A DNA stretch of 64,000 bases. It comes from Paracoccus hibiscisoli (GTDB taxonomy: Bacteria > Pseudomonadota > Alphaproteobacteria > Rhodobacterales > Rhodobacteraceae). Each line of letters opens with the position of its first letter. The stretch's first letter is position 1. This document shows, piece after piece, positions 1 to 8,932 of the stretch. The position numbers and the translations under genes were made by a program. The stretch is from contig NZ_SUNH01000021.1 of NCBI RefSeq assembly GCF_005048265.1, positions 1 through 64,000 of the forward strand, written 5' to 3'. The notes beneath the pieces are model-generated. The model had not been told where the DNA came from. It made no database searches and saw only the letters and a program-made list of their open reading frames with translations.

Positions 1-72
1 TTTCAGATCCGTGTGGCCGTCCTGAACGGCTTCACCGCACTCGGCATACCCGTCACTGAAGCCGTGGGATGA
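1..72 (+). CDS. Transposase, C-terminal fragment (partial at window edge)
   Basis: Frame 1 is open from base 1 to a TGA at 70-72 and encodes 23 residues containing RVAVLNGFTALGIPVTEAVG. This resembles the end of IS5-family (IS903-group) transposases, where a -VAVLN- segment closes the protein. The identification rests on memory of the family and on the adjacent IS-like terminus, because the DDE catalytic part lies outside the window. It may be a complete transposase continuing to the left. Confidence 0.5.
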   Translation, partial: FQIRVAVLNGFTALGIPVTEAVG

Positions 73-126
73 GTCTGTCCGGGGGAAGGGGAACCTCGAC
101 CCTCAGCCGATTTGTGCAACAGAGCC
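1..126 (+). mobile_element. Right end of an IS5-family insertion sequence
   Basis: The minus-strand sequence ending at about 126 reads ggctctgttgcacaaatcg, which resembles the terminal inverted repeats of IS5-group elements. It follows directly after an open frame that ends at 72 and resembles a transposase C-terminus. Only this end is in the window, so the left end and target duplication cannot be checked. The element ends about 8 bp beyond the stop codon of the regulator at 135-1412, which appears intact. Confidence 0.6.
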
Positions 127-134
127 CCGCGGCC

Positions 135-1412
135 CTAGCCCGCAGGTCCGCCCTGCGGCACCAGGATCGACGGCTCTCGCCGCGCGGGACAGGCCGTGCG
201 GGGGCAGATCCGGCAGGCCGGCCCGATGGGCAGCGCATCGGCGGGCACCGGCCCGTCCGCTGGCAAAATCAGCATCAGCGCATCGGTCAGTAGCGGCCCG
301 TCCAGCCCCATAGGCTGACGGCGCTGCGCATAGGACAGCGTGCGGAACAGCCGCCCGTCCGGCGTCACCACCAGCCGCGCCAGCGCCACCTGCGGCACCG
401 CCAGCGCATGATAGAGCGGCCACAGCGCACAGCTGTCGCCCGGTCGCGGCAACGCGAATCCCTGCGCCGCGCGGCGCATGGTCAGCGCCCCCGATCCGTC
501 ACAGACCAGCAGGCCCGCGCCTTCGAACCCGGTCGGGCGCAGATCGGCCAGCCGCCGCATCACCAGATCCAGCGGCAGCCCAAGCCGCGCGGACAGGCGC
601 ACCGGGTCGGGCGGGTTGCCCGCGGCGGGCAGCGCCTCGGTCAGGTGACGGTCCGGCAGGGCGGCGCGGTCGGCATGCATGTGGCGCAGCAGGTCGGCGG
701 CCATCGCCCTTGCCGCATCCGAGGTCAGATCGCCCGGATCAGGCGCCTCGGCGCCCTGCGCGGCCATCCAGGCCTCGACCTCCTCCTGCGGGGTCGAGGC
801 GTTGCCATCGGCCTCGAAGCTGTCCAGATAGGCGACCAGCGCCTGCGCGGTCAGCGACAGCCGCTGGCTGTCCTGATGCAGGTTCGCATGAAACCGCCGC
901 CGCCAGTCGGGGGAAATCTCTCCGTCCTCGACTAGGATCGCCGCGGTGGAGCGGACCGAGGTCACCGCCGACAGCACCTCGTGCAGGGTGGTCAGCAGAT
1001 AGGGGTCCTGGGTCATGCGGTCGGACAGGTCGACCAGTTGCCGTTCCAGCCCGCCGCCGCGCCGCGCATGCGCGATCAGCAGCGCGGCCCAGCCCGGAAA
1101 GCGGGCTAGGAATTCAGTGATCTGATCCAGCTCGGCCACGGTGCCTGCGGCGACCGGATGGGCCGCGGCCTCCCGCAGGGCGGCGATGCGGATTTCCTCG
1201 CGGCCCTCGGCCAGCTCATCGGCGGGCACCTCCAGCTCATCGGCCAGGCGGGCGATCAGTTCCGGGCTGACAGGACGGCGGTTATGTTCGATCAGGTTCA
1301 GATAGGCAGGCGATATGCCCACCGCCCTCGCCACATCCGCCTGGCGCCGCGACAGGGCCAGGCGGCGTTCTCTGATCCGCGTCCCCGTCAGGACATTCGC
1401 GCCCCCCGACAC
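135..1412 (-). CDS. XRE-type helix-turn-helix regulator with C-terminal DUF2083 (ScfR-like)
   Basis: Predicted DNA-binding regulator of about 425 residues. An N-terminal XRE helix-turn-helix (about residues 10-65) contains RRQADVARAVGISPAYLNLI. The C-terminus has the cysteine cluster CRICPRTACPAR typical of DUF2083, the domain of short-chain fatty acyl-CoA regulators. No HExxH motif of the ImmA/IrrE peptidase domain is visible. The start is uncertain: I chose GTG at 1412, four bases past the stop of the upstream DUF815 gene, because the alternative near LTGTRIRERR would need a CTG codon. The close spacing suggests co-transcription with the ATPase and tatCBA. Its 3' end abuts an insertion sequence. 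Confidence 0.75.
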   Translation of the reverse strand: MSGGANVLTGTRIRERRLALSRRQADVARAVGISPAYLNLIEHNRRPVSPELIARLADELEVPADELAEGREEIRIAALREAAAHPVAAGTVAELDQITEFLARFPGWAALLIAHARRGGGLERQLVDLSDRMTQDPYLLTTLHEVLSAVTSVRSTAAILVEDGEISPDWRRRFHANLHQDSQRLSLTAQALVAYLDSFEADGNASTPQEEVEAWMAAQGAEAPDPGDLTSDAARAMAADLLRHMHADRAALPDRHLTEALPAAGNPPDPVRLSARLGLPLDLVMRRLADLRPTGFEGAGLLVCDGSGALTMRRAAQGFALPRPGDSCALWPLYHALAVPQVALARLVVTPDGRLFRTLSYAQRRQPMGLDGPLLTDALMLILPADGPVPADALPIGPACRICPRTACPARREPSILVPQGGPAG

Positions 1413-1416
1413 CGCC

Positions 1417-2262
1417 TCAGACTGCCAGGCCGTGCCGACCTGCCAAATCGGTAAAGAACTGCCAGGCCACCCGGCCCGACCGCGCACCCCGCGTCGCCTG
1501 CCATTCGATGGCCTCCGCGCGCAGCGTGTCGGGGTCGATGCGCAGCCCATGGGCCGCGCAATAGCTGTCGATCATCGCCAGGAACTGGTCCTGGTCGCAG
1601 GGGTGAAAGCCCAGCCACAGCCCGAACCGGTCCGACAGGGACACCTTTTCCTCGACCGCCTCACCGGGGTGGATGGCGGTGGCGCGTTCGTTGTCGATCA
1701 TGTCGCGCGGCATCAGGTGGCGCCGGTTCGAGGTGGCATACAGGATCACATTGGCGGGCCGCCCGCTGATGCCGCCATCCAGCACGGCCTTCAGCGACTT
1801 GTACTGCGTGTCGTCATGGCTGAAGGACAGATCGTCCGAGAACAGCAGAAAACGCCGGTCGGGAACCGCGCCCAGCATGGCCAGCAGCCGCCCCACGCTG
1901 GCCAGGTCGTCGCGGGCGATCTCGACCAGGGTCAGCGGCAGGCCCTGGGCCACGGCCTCGGCATGCACGGCCTTAACCAGCGACGACTTGCCCATGCCCC
2001 GCGCGCCCCACAGCAGCGCATTGTTGGCCGCATGGCCGCGCGCGAATTGCAGCGTGTTCTCCAGCAGCGTGCGGCGCGAGCGGTCGATGCCGATCAGCTG
2101 GTCCAGCGGCACGCCAGCGACCTGCGGCACCGGCACCAGACGGTCGGGATCGGGCTGCCAGACAAAGGCATCCGCCTGGTCAAAACGCGGCGCGGGGTGC
2201 GGCGGGGGGGCCAGCCGCTCCAGCGCGTCGGCAATCCGGTCGAGGGCTGCGACATCGGTCAT
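1417..2262 (-). CDS. DUF815-family AAA-type ATPase
   Basis: ATP-binding protein of 281 residues. The Walker A motif GARGMGKS lies at about residues 86-93, with an acidic hydrophobic stretch [10 protein letters not shown] as the probable Walker B near 140. These features and the length match the DUF815 family, which is widespread in alphaproteobacteria and has no firmly established role. Its ATG overlaps the tatC stop (ATGA), and a GAGGAA ribosome site lies inside the end of tatC, so it is probably translationally coupled to tatC. No transmembrane segment is seen, so it should be cytoplasmic. Confidence 0.85.
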   Translation of the reverse strand: MTDVAALDRIADALERLAPPPHPAPRFDQADAFVWQPDPDRLVPVPQVAGVPLDQLIGIDRSRRTLLENTLQFARGHAANNALLWGARGMGKSSLVKAVHAEAVAQGLPLTLVEIARDDLASVGRLLAMLGAVPDRRFLLFSDDLSFSHDDTQYKSLKAVLDGGISGRPANVILYATSNRRHLMPRDMIDNERATAIHPGEAVEEKVSLSDRFGLWLGFHPCDQDQFLAMIDSYCAAHGLRIDPDTLRAEAIEWQATRGARSGRVAWQFFTDLAGRHGLAV

Positions 2263-3131
2263 CGGGCCGGTTCCTCGTCGTCGTCATCCTCGACCCACAG
2301 ACCCTGGGCGCGCAGCTCGGCCTCGCGGCGCCGCTCGATGCGGGCGACCAGCTGGATCGAGACCTCGTAGAGGCCATAGATCACCACGAACAGCACCACC
2401 TGGGAAATCACGTCGGGCGGGGTCGCGACCGCCGCCAGCACCAGGATCGCCAGCACCGCATAGCGCCGCACCGATCCCAGCCCCGCGGCCGATACCAGCC
2501 CGGCCCGCCCCATCAGCGTCAGCAGCACCGGCAGCTGAAAGCTGATGCCGAAGGCCAGGATGAACTTGGTCGTCAGCTTCAGATATTCGTCGACCGAGCC
2601 CTGAAAGACGATCGCCGCCAGCGGGTTGTCCACCGGAGCCGTGGCCACGTCGTCGGGCAGTTGCAGCGGTCCCTGCTGAAAGCCCAGGAAAAAATCATAG
2701 GCCATCGGCAGGATGACGTAGAAGGCAAAGGACGCCCCGATGAAGAACATCACCGGAGAGGCGACCAGAAACGGCAGGAACGCCGCCTTTTCGTTGCGAT
2801 AAAGGCCCGGCGCCACGAAACGCCACATCTGGTAGGCGATCACCGGAAAGGCCAGCACGAAGCCGCCCAGGAACGAGATCCGCACCGCGACAAAGAACCC
2901 CTCCTGCAGCTTCAGCAGGATCAGGCCGCATTCCTGGCCCCGATCCTCCAATGCGGAACAGATGGGCTGGGTCAGGAAATTGTAGATCGGGTTCCAGACC
3001 GTATAACACAGCACCATCGCCACGATGAAGGCCAGCAGCGACCAGATGATGCGCGTGCGCAGCTCGGCCAGATGCTCGATCAGCGGGGCAGAGCTGTCGT
3101 CGATGGGGTCGGGCTTGGGCGTGCTGGCCAA
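2259..3131 (-). CDS. tatC: Sec-independent (twin-arginine) translocase subunit TatC
   Basis: Polytopic inner-membrane protein of 290 residues that recognises twin-arginine signal peptides and forms the translocase core with TatB and TatA. About six hydrophobic segments are visible, with the conserved opening [14 protein letters not shown] and the family-typical [11 protein letters not shown] and LLKLQEGFF stretches. The only in-frame start near the expected position is TTG at 3131, one base after the tatB stop. The C-terminus is very acidic (WVEDDDDEE). Gene order tatA-tatB-tatC on one strand with minimal gaps marks an operon that continues into DUF815. Confidence 0.95.
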   Translation of the reverse strand: MASTPKPDPIDDSSAPLIEHLAELRTRIIWSLLAFIVAMVLCYTVWNPIYNFLTQPICSALEDRGQECGLILLKLQEGFFVAVRISFLGGFVLAFPVIAYQMWRFVAPGLYRNEKAAFLPFLVASPVMFFIGASFAFYVILPMAYDFFLGFQQGPLQLPDDVATAPVDNPLAAIVFQGSVDEYLKLTTKFILAFGISFQLPVLLTLMGRAGLVSAAGLGSVRRYAVLAILVLAAVATPPDVISQVVLFVVIYGLYEVSIQLVARIERRREAELRAQGLWVEDDDDEEPAR

Positions 3132-3132
3132 C

Positions 3133-3588
3133 TCAGTCGTCTTTCATGTCGCTGCGGCGCACCGCATGCAGGCGCCGGGCCGGGCCGTCGGCGGAGGCAT
3201 CGGACGCCACCGCATCCGGGGCCACGACCGGGGTCGCCTGGGGTTCGGGTGCCGCAGGATCGGGGGTCGCGGCGGGTGCGGCCGCCTTGGGTTCGGGCCG
3301 CTTGGGGTCCCATTTCTCGAATTTCTGGGTGGCGCGGTCCAGCGCATCCAGCCCAAGCGATTTCTTGGATGTCATGTTGCGCACGTCGCGCAGCGACTTG
3401 GCGGCGTCATCCAGACCGGAATCCTTGGCCGCATCCTCCATCGCGGATGAGAATTCGCGGGCCATGCCGCGGGCGCGTGCCGTGATCCGGCCTAGCGTGT
3501 GGAACAGATGCGGCAGGTCCTTGGGGCCCACCACGATCAATGCCACGATGCCGATCAGCAGCAGTTCGGTCCAGCCGATGTCCAGCAT
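3133..3588 (-). CDS. tatB: Twin-arginine translocase subunit TatB
   Basis: TatB of 151 residues. It begins [20 protein letters not shown], a single N-terminal membrane helix, followed by the G-P-K-D-L-P hinge and an amphipathic helix ([18 protein letters not shown]). The Glu in the membrane helix and the D-I-G-W start separate TatB from TatA. The tail is Pro/Ala/Glu-rich and variable, as usual for the family. It is followed almost immediately by tatC and preceded by tatA with a 21-bp gap. Confidence 0.95.
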   Translation of the reverse strand: MLDIGWTELLLIGIVALIVVGPKDLPHLFHTLGRITARARGMAREFSSAMEDAAKDSGLDDAAKSLRDVRNMTSKKSLGLDALDRATQKFEKWDPKRPEPKAAAPAATPDPAAPEPQATPVVAPDAVASDASADGPARRLHAVRRSDMKDD

Positions 3589-3609
3589 GGGGACCCTGCC
3601 TTTCCGGGC

Positions 3610-3918
3610 TTACGTGCGGTCGCGGGTCTGGGGGCCGGGCAAGGTGGAACCGGGCGCGGGCTGACTGGACACGGGCTGGCCGGGCGCCGTGTGGGGCGTC
3701 ACGTCGCGCGCCGCCTCTCCGGGGACCTGGCGGGGATGGTCGCGGTTGACGTCTGCGGCGGTCTCGATGTCGTCCGAGCTGTCCTTGACGCCCCGCTTGA
3801 AGGCGGTGATGCCCTTGCCCACTTCGCCCATCAGCGACGAGATCTTGCCCCGTCCGAACAGGACCAGAACGACGACCGCGATCAGAAGAAGGCCGGGAAG
3901 GCCGATATTGTTCAGCAT
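3610..3918 (-). CDS. tatA: Twin-arginine translocase subunit TatA
   Basis: TatA of 102 residues, the pore-forming or membrane-thinning component of the Tat system. It starts [20 protein letters not shown], followed by the FGRGKI hinge and the amphipathic helix [21 protein letters not shown] good ribosome site (AGGGAG, 6 bp before ATG) supports the start. It is the first gene of the minus-strand tat operon, so its promoter should lie in the 150-bp gap shared with the divergent MarC gene. Confidence 0.95.
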   Translation of the reverse strand: MLNNIGLPGLLLIAVVVLVLFGRGKISSLMGEVGKGITAFKRGVKDSSDDIETAADVNRDHPRQVPGEAARDVTPHTAPGQPVSSQPAPGSTLPGPQTRDRT

Positions 3919-4068
3919 GAGAAACTCCCTGGCGGGATGGTACGGCCCACCCGCACAAGATATTTAAGCCCTGACCGCCGGAATGCAAACCCCCATTCCC
4001 CTACCCGGCAGCACCCCGCCACCTCACGGACGGCTTGGCAGCGCCCGACGGGCGGGCGATAAGGGGGC

Positions 4069-4689
4069 ATGGACATGGCCACCTACATCACCGCTTTCGT
4101 CACGCTGTTCGTGGTCATCGACCCGATCGGCCTTGCCCCCATCTTCATCGCGCTGACCCCCGATCAGACGGGCGCGCAGCGCCGCCGCATCGGCGCGCGG
4201 TCGCTGGTGATCGCGGCGATCCTGCTGACGCTGTTCGGGCTGACGGGCGACGCGATCCTGTCGGGCATCGGCATCTCGATCTCGGCCTTCCGCATCGCGG
4301 GGGGCCTGCTTTTGTTCCTGACCGCGCTGGACATGCTGTTCGAGCGCCGCACCGAACGCCGCGAGGGCCAGGCCGAGGGAGAGAACCCTGCCCACGACCC
4401 GTCGGTCTTTCCGCTGGCCATGCCGCTTCTGGCCGGTCCCGGTGCGCTGGCCACGATGATCCTGCTGGTCGGAGAGAATCAGGGCGCGGCCCATGTGGTG
4501 ATGGTCCATGTGATGATGCTGGCCGTGCTGGCCATCTGCATGGTGCTGTTCGCGCTGGCCACGCCGCTGGCCCGCGCCCTGGGACGGACCGGCACGATGG
4601 TGGTCACGCGGCTTCTGGGGATGCTGCTGGCGGCGCTGTCGGTGCAGTTCGTGATCGACGGGCTGCGCGGATCGGGCCTGTTCGGATGA
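4069..4689 (+). CDS. MarC-family integral membrane protein
   Basis: Membrane protein of 206 residues with about six hydrophobic helices. It opens ATYITAFVTLFVVIDPIGLA and has the MPLLAGPGALATMILL repeat unit typical of the MarC family (formerly UPF0056). The substrate of the family is unknown, and its early link to multiple antibiotic resistance has not been upheld. It is divergent from tatA. Its stop overlaps the start of the aspartic protease gene (ATGA at 4686), so the two are probably translated together. Confidence 0.88.
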   Translation: MDMATYITAFVTLFVVIDPIGLAPIFIALTPDQTGAQRRRIGARSLVIAAILLTLFGLTGDAILSGIGISISAFRIAGGLLLFLTALDMLFERRTERREGQAEGENPAHDPSVFPLAMPLLAGPGALATMILLVGENQGAAHVVMVHVMMLAVLAICMVLFALATPLARALGRTGTMVVTRLLGMLLAALSVQFVIDGLRGSGLFG

Positions 4690-5258
4690 GCCCGGACCAG
4701 ATCGCGCGGCTGGCCTTTTACGTGCTGCTGCTGGTGGTGATCGGCGGGGCGATGCTGTTCGAGCTGTCGGGCCGCGGCGGGCGGGCGCTGCGCGCGCTGC
4801 TTTTGTGGGCGGTGATCATCGCGGGGCTGGCCTTCGGCTATGACTGGTGGCAGCAGACCTATGCCCCGCGCCAGCAGGTGCTGGAGAACGGCGCCCGGAT
4901 CGAAATCCCGGTCGGCCGCGGCGGCCATTTCCACCTGGAGGCCGTGCTGAACGGCACGCCGGTCGATTTCATCGTCGATACCGGTGCGACCAGCGTCGCC
5001 CTGTCGCGCCGCGACGCGCAGGCCATCGGGCTGGAGCTGGACGCCCTGCGCTTCAGCGGGCTGGCGGTGACGGCCAACGGTCGCGTGGCCACCGCGCCGG
5101 TGACCATCGCGGAATTCGCCATCGGCGATGCCGTCGACCGCGATGTGCGCGCGGTGGTGATCGACAGCGAACTGCAAGACAGCCTGCTGGGCATGTCCTA
5201 TCTGCGCCGCTTTGCCCGCGTCAGCTTTGAAGGCGACCTGCTGATTCTGGAACGCTAG
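4686..5258 (+). CDS. Membrane-anchored retropepsin-like aspartic protease (TIGR02281 type)
   Basis: Predicted clan AA aspartic protease of 190 residues. Two hydrophobic helices occupy about residues 8-26 and 36-52, followed by an exported or cytosolic protease domain with the catalytic signature FIVDTGATSVALS (DTG at about 98-100). One DTG is present, so an active enzyme would have to dimerise, as retropepsins do. Its ATG overlaps the marC stop. Its TAG stop overlaps the TAG stop of the convergent hydrolase within a shared CTAG at 5255-5258. Confidence 0.85.
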   Translation: MSPDQIARLAFYVLLLVVIGGAMLFELSGRGGRALRALLLWAVIIAGLAFGYDWWQQTYAPRQQVLENGARIEIPVGRGGHFHLEAVLNGTPVDFIVDTGATSVALSRRDAQAIGLELDALRFSGLAVTANGRVATAPVTIAEFAIGDAVDRDVRAVVIDSELQDSLLGMSYLRRFARVSFEGDLLILER

Positions 5259-6502
5259 CCGGGCGTTGCGCCCGACATCTGGCGGATGGTGGCAAAGATC
5301 ACGTCCGTCCCGCGGGCGATCTGGGCATAGTCGGTCCATTCCTCGGGGGCGTGGGACACGCCGCCTTTGCTGGGCACGAAGATCAGGCCGGTGGGCGCGA
5401 ACTCCGCCATGATCATCGCGTCATGGCCCGCGCCGCTGACCATCACCCGATGCGACACGCCCAAGGCATCGGCCTGCGCCGACAGGGCCGCGCCGATCTG
5501 CCCCGACAGCGGCGTGGGCGCGGCATAAAGCTGACGTTCGACCGCGCAGGTCAGGCCGTTGCCCTGCGCATGGGCGACCGTTCCCTCGACCATCTGGATC
5601 AGGCGCAGCACGTCCTCCTCGGCCGGGGCGCGCAGATCGACGGTGAAGGTCACCAGATCGGGGATCACGTTGGCGCCGCCCGGCAGGACCTCCATCCGGC
5701 CCACGGTCAGCACCGCATCGCGCCCCGTCTGACGCGCCAGATCGGGCAGCTGCGACAGGATCGCCACCGCCCCGGTCAGCGCGTCGCGCCGCTGGTCCAT
5801 CGGCGTGGTGCCCGCATGGCCCGCGCGCCCCCGCACCGTCACGCGCAGCTGCGCCAGACCCACGATGCGGTCGACGATGGCGATGTCGCGGCCCTCGGCC
5901 TCGAGGACGGGGCCCTGTTCGATATGCAGTTCCAGAAAGGCGTGGACCGATCCGGGGGCGCGCGCCGCCTGCCCCGCTTGCGCGGGGTCCAGGCCATAGG
6001 CCGCCATCGCCTGCGCCGCCGACACGCCGTTATCGTCGCGCAGATCGGCCAGCGTGGCAGGGTCCAGCTGCCCGGTCAGCAGGCGAGAGCCGAACAGACC
6101 GCCGCCGAAACGGGTGCCCTCCTCCTCGATCAGGGCTGCGACCTCGATGGGGCGGTCGGGGCGCAGGCCCAGCTCGCGGAACAGGAACGCCGTCTCGATC
6201 GCCGCCACCACGCCCGCCGGGCCGTCGAAGCGCCCGCCATGAGGCACCGAATCCAGATGCGAGCCGACCAGGATGGGGGCCAGATCGGGCTGCCGCCCCT
6301 CGATCCGGCCAAAGATGTTGCCGACGGCATCCTCATGCACCGACAGGCCCGCCTCGCGCATCTGCGCGATGGTGAAATCGGCCGCCGCGCGATATTCGGG
6401 GCTGTAGGTCAGCCGCGTGGTCCCCTGCCCCGGCGTGGCGTTGCACAGGTCCAGTCCCTCGATCATCGCCTCGATCCGGCGCGCATTCGCGTAACCCGTC
6501 AT
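5255..6502 (-). CDS. M20-family Zn-dependent amidohydrolase (N-carbamoyl-amino-acid / allantoate amidohydrolase type)
   Basis: Enzyme of 415 residues from the hydantoinase/carbamoylase branch of the M20 metallopeptidases, which cleave N-carbamoyl or ureido groups. Metal-binding motifs are visible in order: HLDSVPHGGRFDGPAG, the EEEGTRFGGGLFGSR block, HIEQGP, the dimerisation-domain segment GHAGTTPM, and SGAGHDAM near the C-terminus. The precise substrate (N-carbamoyl-beta-alanine, N-carbamoyl-L-amino acid or allantoate) cannot be read from these motifs. It stands alone between a convergent protease gene and the end of the molybdoenzyme operon. Confidence 0.88.
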   Translation of the reverse strand: MTGYANARRIEAMIEGLDLCNATPGQGTTRLTYSPEYRAAADFTIAQMREAGLSVHEDAVGNIFGRIEGRQPDLAPILVGSHLDSVPHGGRFDGPAGVVAAIETAFLFRELGLRPDRPIEVAALIEEEGTRFGGGLFGSRLLTGQLDPATLADLRDDNGVSAAQAMAAYGLDPAQAGQAARAPGSVHAFLELHIEQGPVLEAEGRDIAIVDRIVGLAQLRVTVRGRAGHAGTTPMDQRRDALTGAVAILSQLPDLARQTGRDAVLTVGRMEVLPGGANVIPDLVTFTVDLRAPAEEDVLRLIQMVEGTVAHAQGNGLTCAVERQLYAAPTPLSGQIGAALSAQADALGVSHRVMVSGAGHDAMIMAEFAPTGLIFVPSKGGVSHAPEEWTDYAQIARGTDVIFATIRQMSGATPG

Positions 6503-6594
6503 CTGCCTGTCCCCCCTGTTTCGCGCGCACCATCCGGCGGGAATGCTGCGCGGTCAACGGGTTGCGGGACAGGCGGCGGTCCGGGTGTGGCCGC

Positions 6595-6607
6595 CGGGTG
6601 TCACCCG
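6595..6607 (-). terminator. Small palindrome just after the FdhF-like gene
   Basis: A 13-bp palindrome, cgggtg-t-caccc-g, begins 1-2 bp downstream of the FdhF-like stop codon, followed by a second cggcgg/ccgccg pair. It could help end the molybdoenzyme operon transcript, but there is no T-tract, so a rho-independent terminator is not established. Confidence 0.25.
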
Positions 6608-6608
6608 T

Positions 6609-8879
6609 TCAGGCCAGACGCACCGGAATGCCCTTGGCAGCAGGCGTGTCCGAGGCCAGATCCCCCCGCGACAGCGGTGACAGCGGGTTCAGTTCGGGGA
6701 AATACCCCGCCAGACAGCCCCGCGGCAGATCATAGGGCACGACGCGCAACCCCTCGACCCGGCGCACAACGCCGTCATCCGCCGCCCCGTCCAGGGTGAT
6801 GCGCTGTTCGGGGGCCAATCCTTCGGCGGCCATGTCCTCGGGGGACATCATGACCAGCATCCTGTCGCCCTCGATCCCGCGCAGACGGTCGGACATGCCA
6901 TAGACGGTGGTGTTGAACTGATCGTTCGACCGCAGCGTCATCAGGCGATAGACGCCCGCCCGTTCGCCCAGGCCCGTCGCGTCCAGATCGGCGGGGCAGG
7001 TGAACTGCGCCCGCCCGCTCTCGGTCTGCCAGTCGCGGTTGCGCGCGGGGTTGTCGCGGTAAAAGCCGCCGGGTTCGTTCATCCGCGCCTCGAAATCGCG
7101 GAAATCGTCGGGATAGACGGCCTCGATCAGCGCCCGGATGCGGGCATAATCGTCCGCCCAGCTGTCCCAGGGCATCTTGGGGCTGGGCGCCAGCGTCGCC
7201 TGCGCCAGCCGTGCAACGATGGCGGTCTCGGACATCAGATGCGGGCTGGCGGGCGTCCGCTTGCCGATTGAGCCATGGATGTGGCTGAAGCTGTCCTCGA
7301 CCGTCACCTGCTGGTTGGTGCCGGACTGGATGTCCTGCTCCGCCCGCACCAGACACGGCAAGATCCAGGACGACCGCCCCGGCATCAGATGCGTCCGGTT
7401 CAGCCGCGTGGCGACATGCACGGTCAGCGGCATCGCGCGCCAGGCGGCGGCGACGCGGTCGGTGTCGGGCACCGCGCGTGCCAGATTGCCGCCCAGACCC
7501 AGGAAACCCTGCGCCCGCCCTTCCAGCAGCGCCTCGACAAAGGCGGTGGTGTTCCACCCCTCCTCCATCGGCGGCTCGATCCCGAACAGGTCGCGCAGGC
7601 GGTCGTTGGGGACCAGCTCGGGCTTTTCGGTGATGCCCACGGTGCGCTGGCCCTGCACGTTCGAATGGCCGCGCACCGGGCTGCAGCCGGCGCCCTTGCG
7701 GCCGATATTGCCGCGCAGCAGCAGCAGGTTGACCAGCGCGCCGATGGCGTCCGATCCGTGGACATGCTGCGTCAGGCCCATGCCATAGACGCCGATCACC
7801 GCTTTGGACCGAGCATAGATCGCGCCGATCCCCTCCATAGCGTCGCGGGTCAGGCCGCTGACCCGCTCAAGGTCGGCCCAATCCGTCGCGTCGACCCAGT
7901 CCATCCAGTCCTGCACCCCGTGGCAATGTGCCTCCAGAAAGGCGTGGTCCAGCACCCCGCCTTCCGCGCGCTCCAGCGCCAGCACGTGTTTCGCGATGCC
8001 GGTCAAGGCCGCGATGTCGCCGCCGGTGCGGACCTGCAGATAGCGGTCGGCGATCTCGGTCGGCGAACCGACGGTCATCTGCCAGACGCTTTGCGGGCTG
8101 GCGAATTCGATCAGGCCCTTTTCGCGCAGCGGGTTGATCGCCACGATGCAGCAGCTGCGTTCGGCCGCCTCCTGCAGAGGGTGCAGCATGCGCGGGCTGT
8201 TGGTGCCGGGGTTCTGGCCGACATTGATGATCATGTCGCAATGCTCGAAGTCCTCCAGCACGCAGGTGCCGACCGGAGAGCCTACGACCTCCTTGAGCCC
8301 GACCGAGGTCGTCTCATGGCACATGTTCGAGCTGTCGGGCAGGTTCACGTGACCATAGGCCCGCGCATACAGCGCGTAGAGGAACGACGCCTCCAGCCCC
8401 GCCTTGCCCGATGCGTAGAACGTCACCGCCTTGGGGTCCAGCGCCTGCAATTCCTGGCCGATGGCTGCAAAGGCCTCGTTCCAGGTCGTCTCCAGATAGC
8501 GGTCGCTGGCCGCGTCATAGCGCAGCGGATGGGTCAGGCGGCCGGCCATCTCCAGATCGTATTCCGACCAGGTCGACAGCTCTGTGACCGTGCGGTCCAA
8601 GAAGAAATCCGGCCCGCAGCGTTCCGAAGTCAGGTCCCACAGCGTGGCCTTGGCCCCGTTCTCGCAGAACTCGACCACATGGGGGTTGGGCGGCTTGCCC
8701 CAGGCGCAGGACACGCACATCAGCCCGCCCGGCTTGTTCTGACGCCGCAGCGTCTCCAGCGCGCCGGGACCGGGGCGGGCGGCGCGGGCGACCTGGGCCA
8801 TGCCCTTGGCCGAACCCCAGCCCCCCACCGGGCCGTCATAGGTCATCGGATCGGGGGTCGTGGTCAGGTCGTCGGACAT
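6609..8879 (-). CDS. FdhF/YdeP-type molybdopterin oxidoreductase
   Basis: Molybdopterin-guanine-dinucleotide oxidoreductase of 756 residues, related to formate dehydrogenase H alpha subunits and E. coli YdeP. Near residue 55 it has CVSCAWGKP and then EFCENGAKA. A cysteine in SSNMCHETTSVGL sits where the molybdenum ligand is expected. The middle region carries the family segments VGQNPGTNSPRML and GMGLTQHVHG. I chose ATG 8879 because AGGAG lies 9 bp upstream; a GTG at 8936 overlapping the previous stop is the alternative. It follows three aldehyde-oxidoreductase genes on the same strand. The substrate is unknown; YdeP homologues are linked to acid resistance in E. coli. Confidence 0.82.
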   Translation of the reverse strand: MSDDLTTTPDPMTYDGPVGGWGSAKGMAQVARAARPGPGALETLRRQNKPGGLMCVSCAWGKPPNPHVVEFCENGAKATLWDLTSERCGPDFFLDRTVTELSTWSEYDLEMAGRLTHPLRYDAASDRYLETTWNEAFAAIGQELQALDPKAVTFYASGKAGLEASFLYALYARAYGHVNLPDSSNMCHETTSVGLKEVVGSPVGTCVLEDFEHCDMIINVGQNPGTNSPRMLHPLQEAAERSCCIVAINPLREKGLIEFASPQSVWQMTVGSPTEIADRYLQVRTGGDIAALTGIAKHVLALERAEGGVLDHAFLEAHCHGVQDWMDWVDATDWADLERVSGLTRDAMEGIGAIYARSKAVIGVYGMGLTQHVHGSDAIGALVNLLLLRGNIGRKGAGCSPVRGHSNVQGQRTVGITEKPELVPNDRLRDLFGIEPPMEEGWNTTAFVEALLEGRAQGFLGLGGNLARAVPDTDRVAAAWRAMPLTVHVATRLNRTHLMPGRSSWILPCLVRAEQDIQSGTNQQVTVEDSFSHIHGSIGKRTPASPHLMSETAIVARLAQATLAPSPKMPWDSWADDYARIRALIEAVYPDDFRDFEARMNEPGGFYRDNPARNRDWQTESGRAQFTCPADLDATGLGERAGVYRLMTLRSNDQFNTTVYGMSDRLRGIEGDRMLVMMSPEDMAAEGLAPEQRITLDGAADDGVVRRVEGLRVVPYDLPRGCLAGYFPELNPLSPLSRGDLASDTPAAKGIPVRLA

Positions 8880-8900
8880 GGGGGCAGGCTCCTGTCTGGG

Positions 8901-8924
8901 GCCGGGGGCGGTGCCGCCCCCGGC
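8901..8924. other. Perfect 11-bp-arm hairpin inside the molybdoenzyme operon
   Basis: gccgggggcgg and its exact complement are separated by only tg. The hairpin lies between the Mo-subunit stop (8933) and the ribosome site of the FdhF-like gene (start 8879). On the transcript it would fold into a very stable GC stem, possibly acting as an attenuator, a processing or stabilising element, or a way to set the ratio of the two enzymes. No T-tract follows it. Confidence 0.6.
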
Positions 8925-8932
8925 GGGATGGG

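Noticed and set aside
3499-4062. Long open frames opposite tatA/tatB and many similar ones opposite other genes
   Set aside because: High-GC codon use keeps the antisense frames open; they have His/Arg/Gln-rich or Pro/Arg-rich compositions, no domains and no ribosome sites.
4035-4685. Upstream extension of the aspartic protease frame through marC
   Set aside because: The extension is an out-of-frame reading of marC; the true start is the ATG at 4686 overlapping the marC stop.
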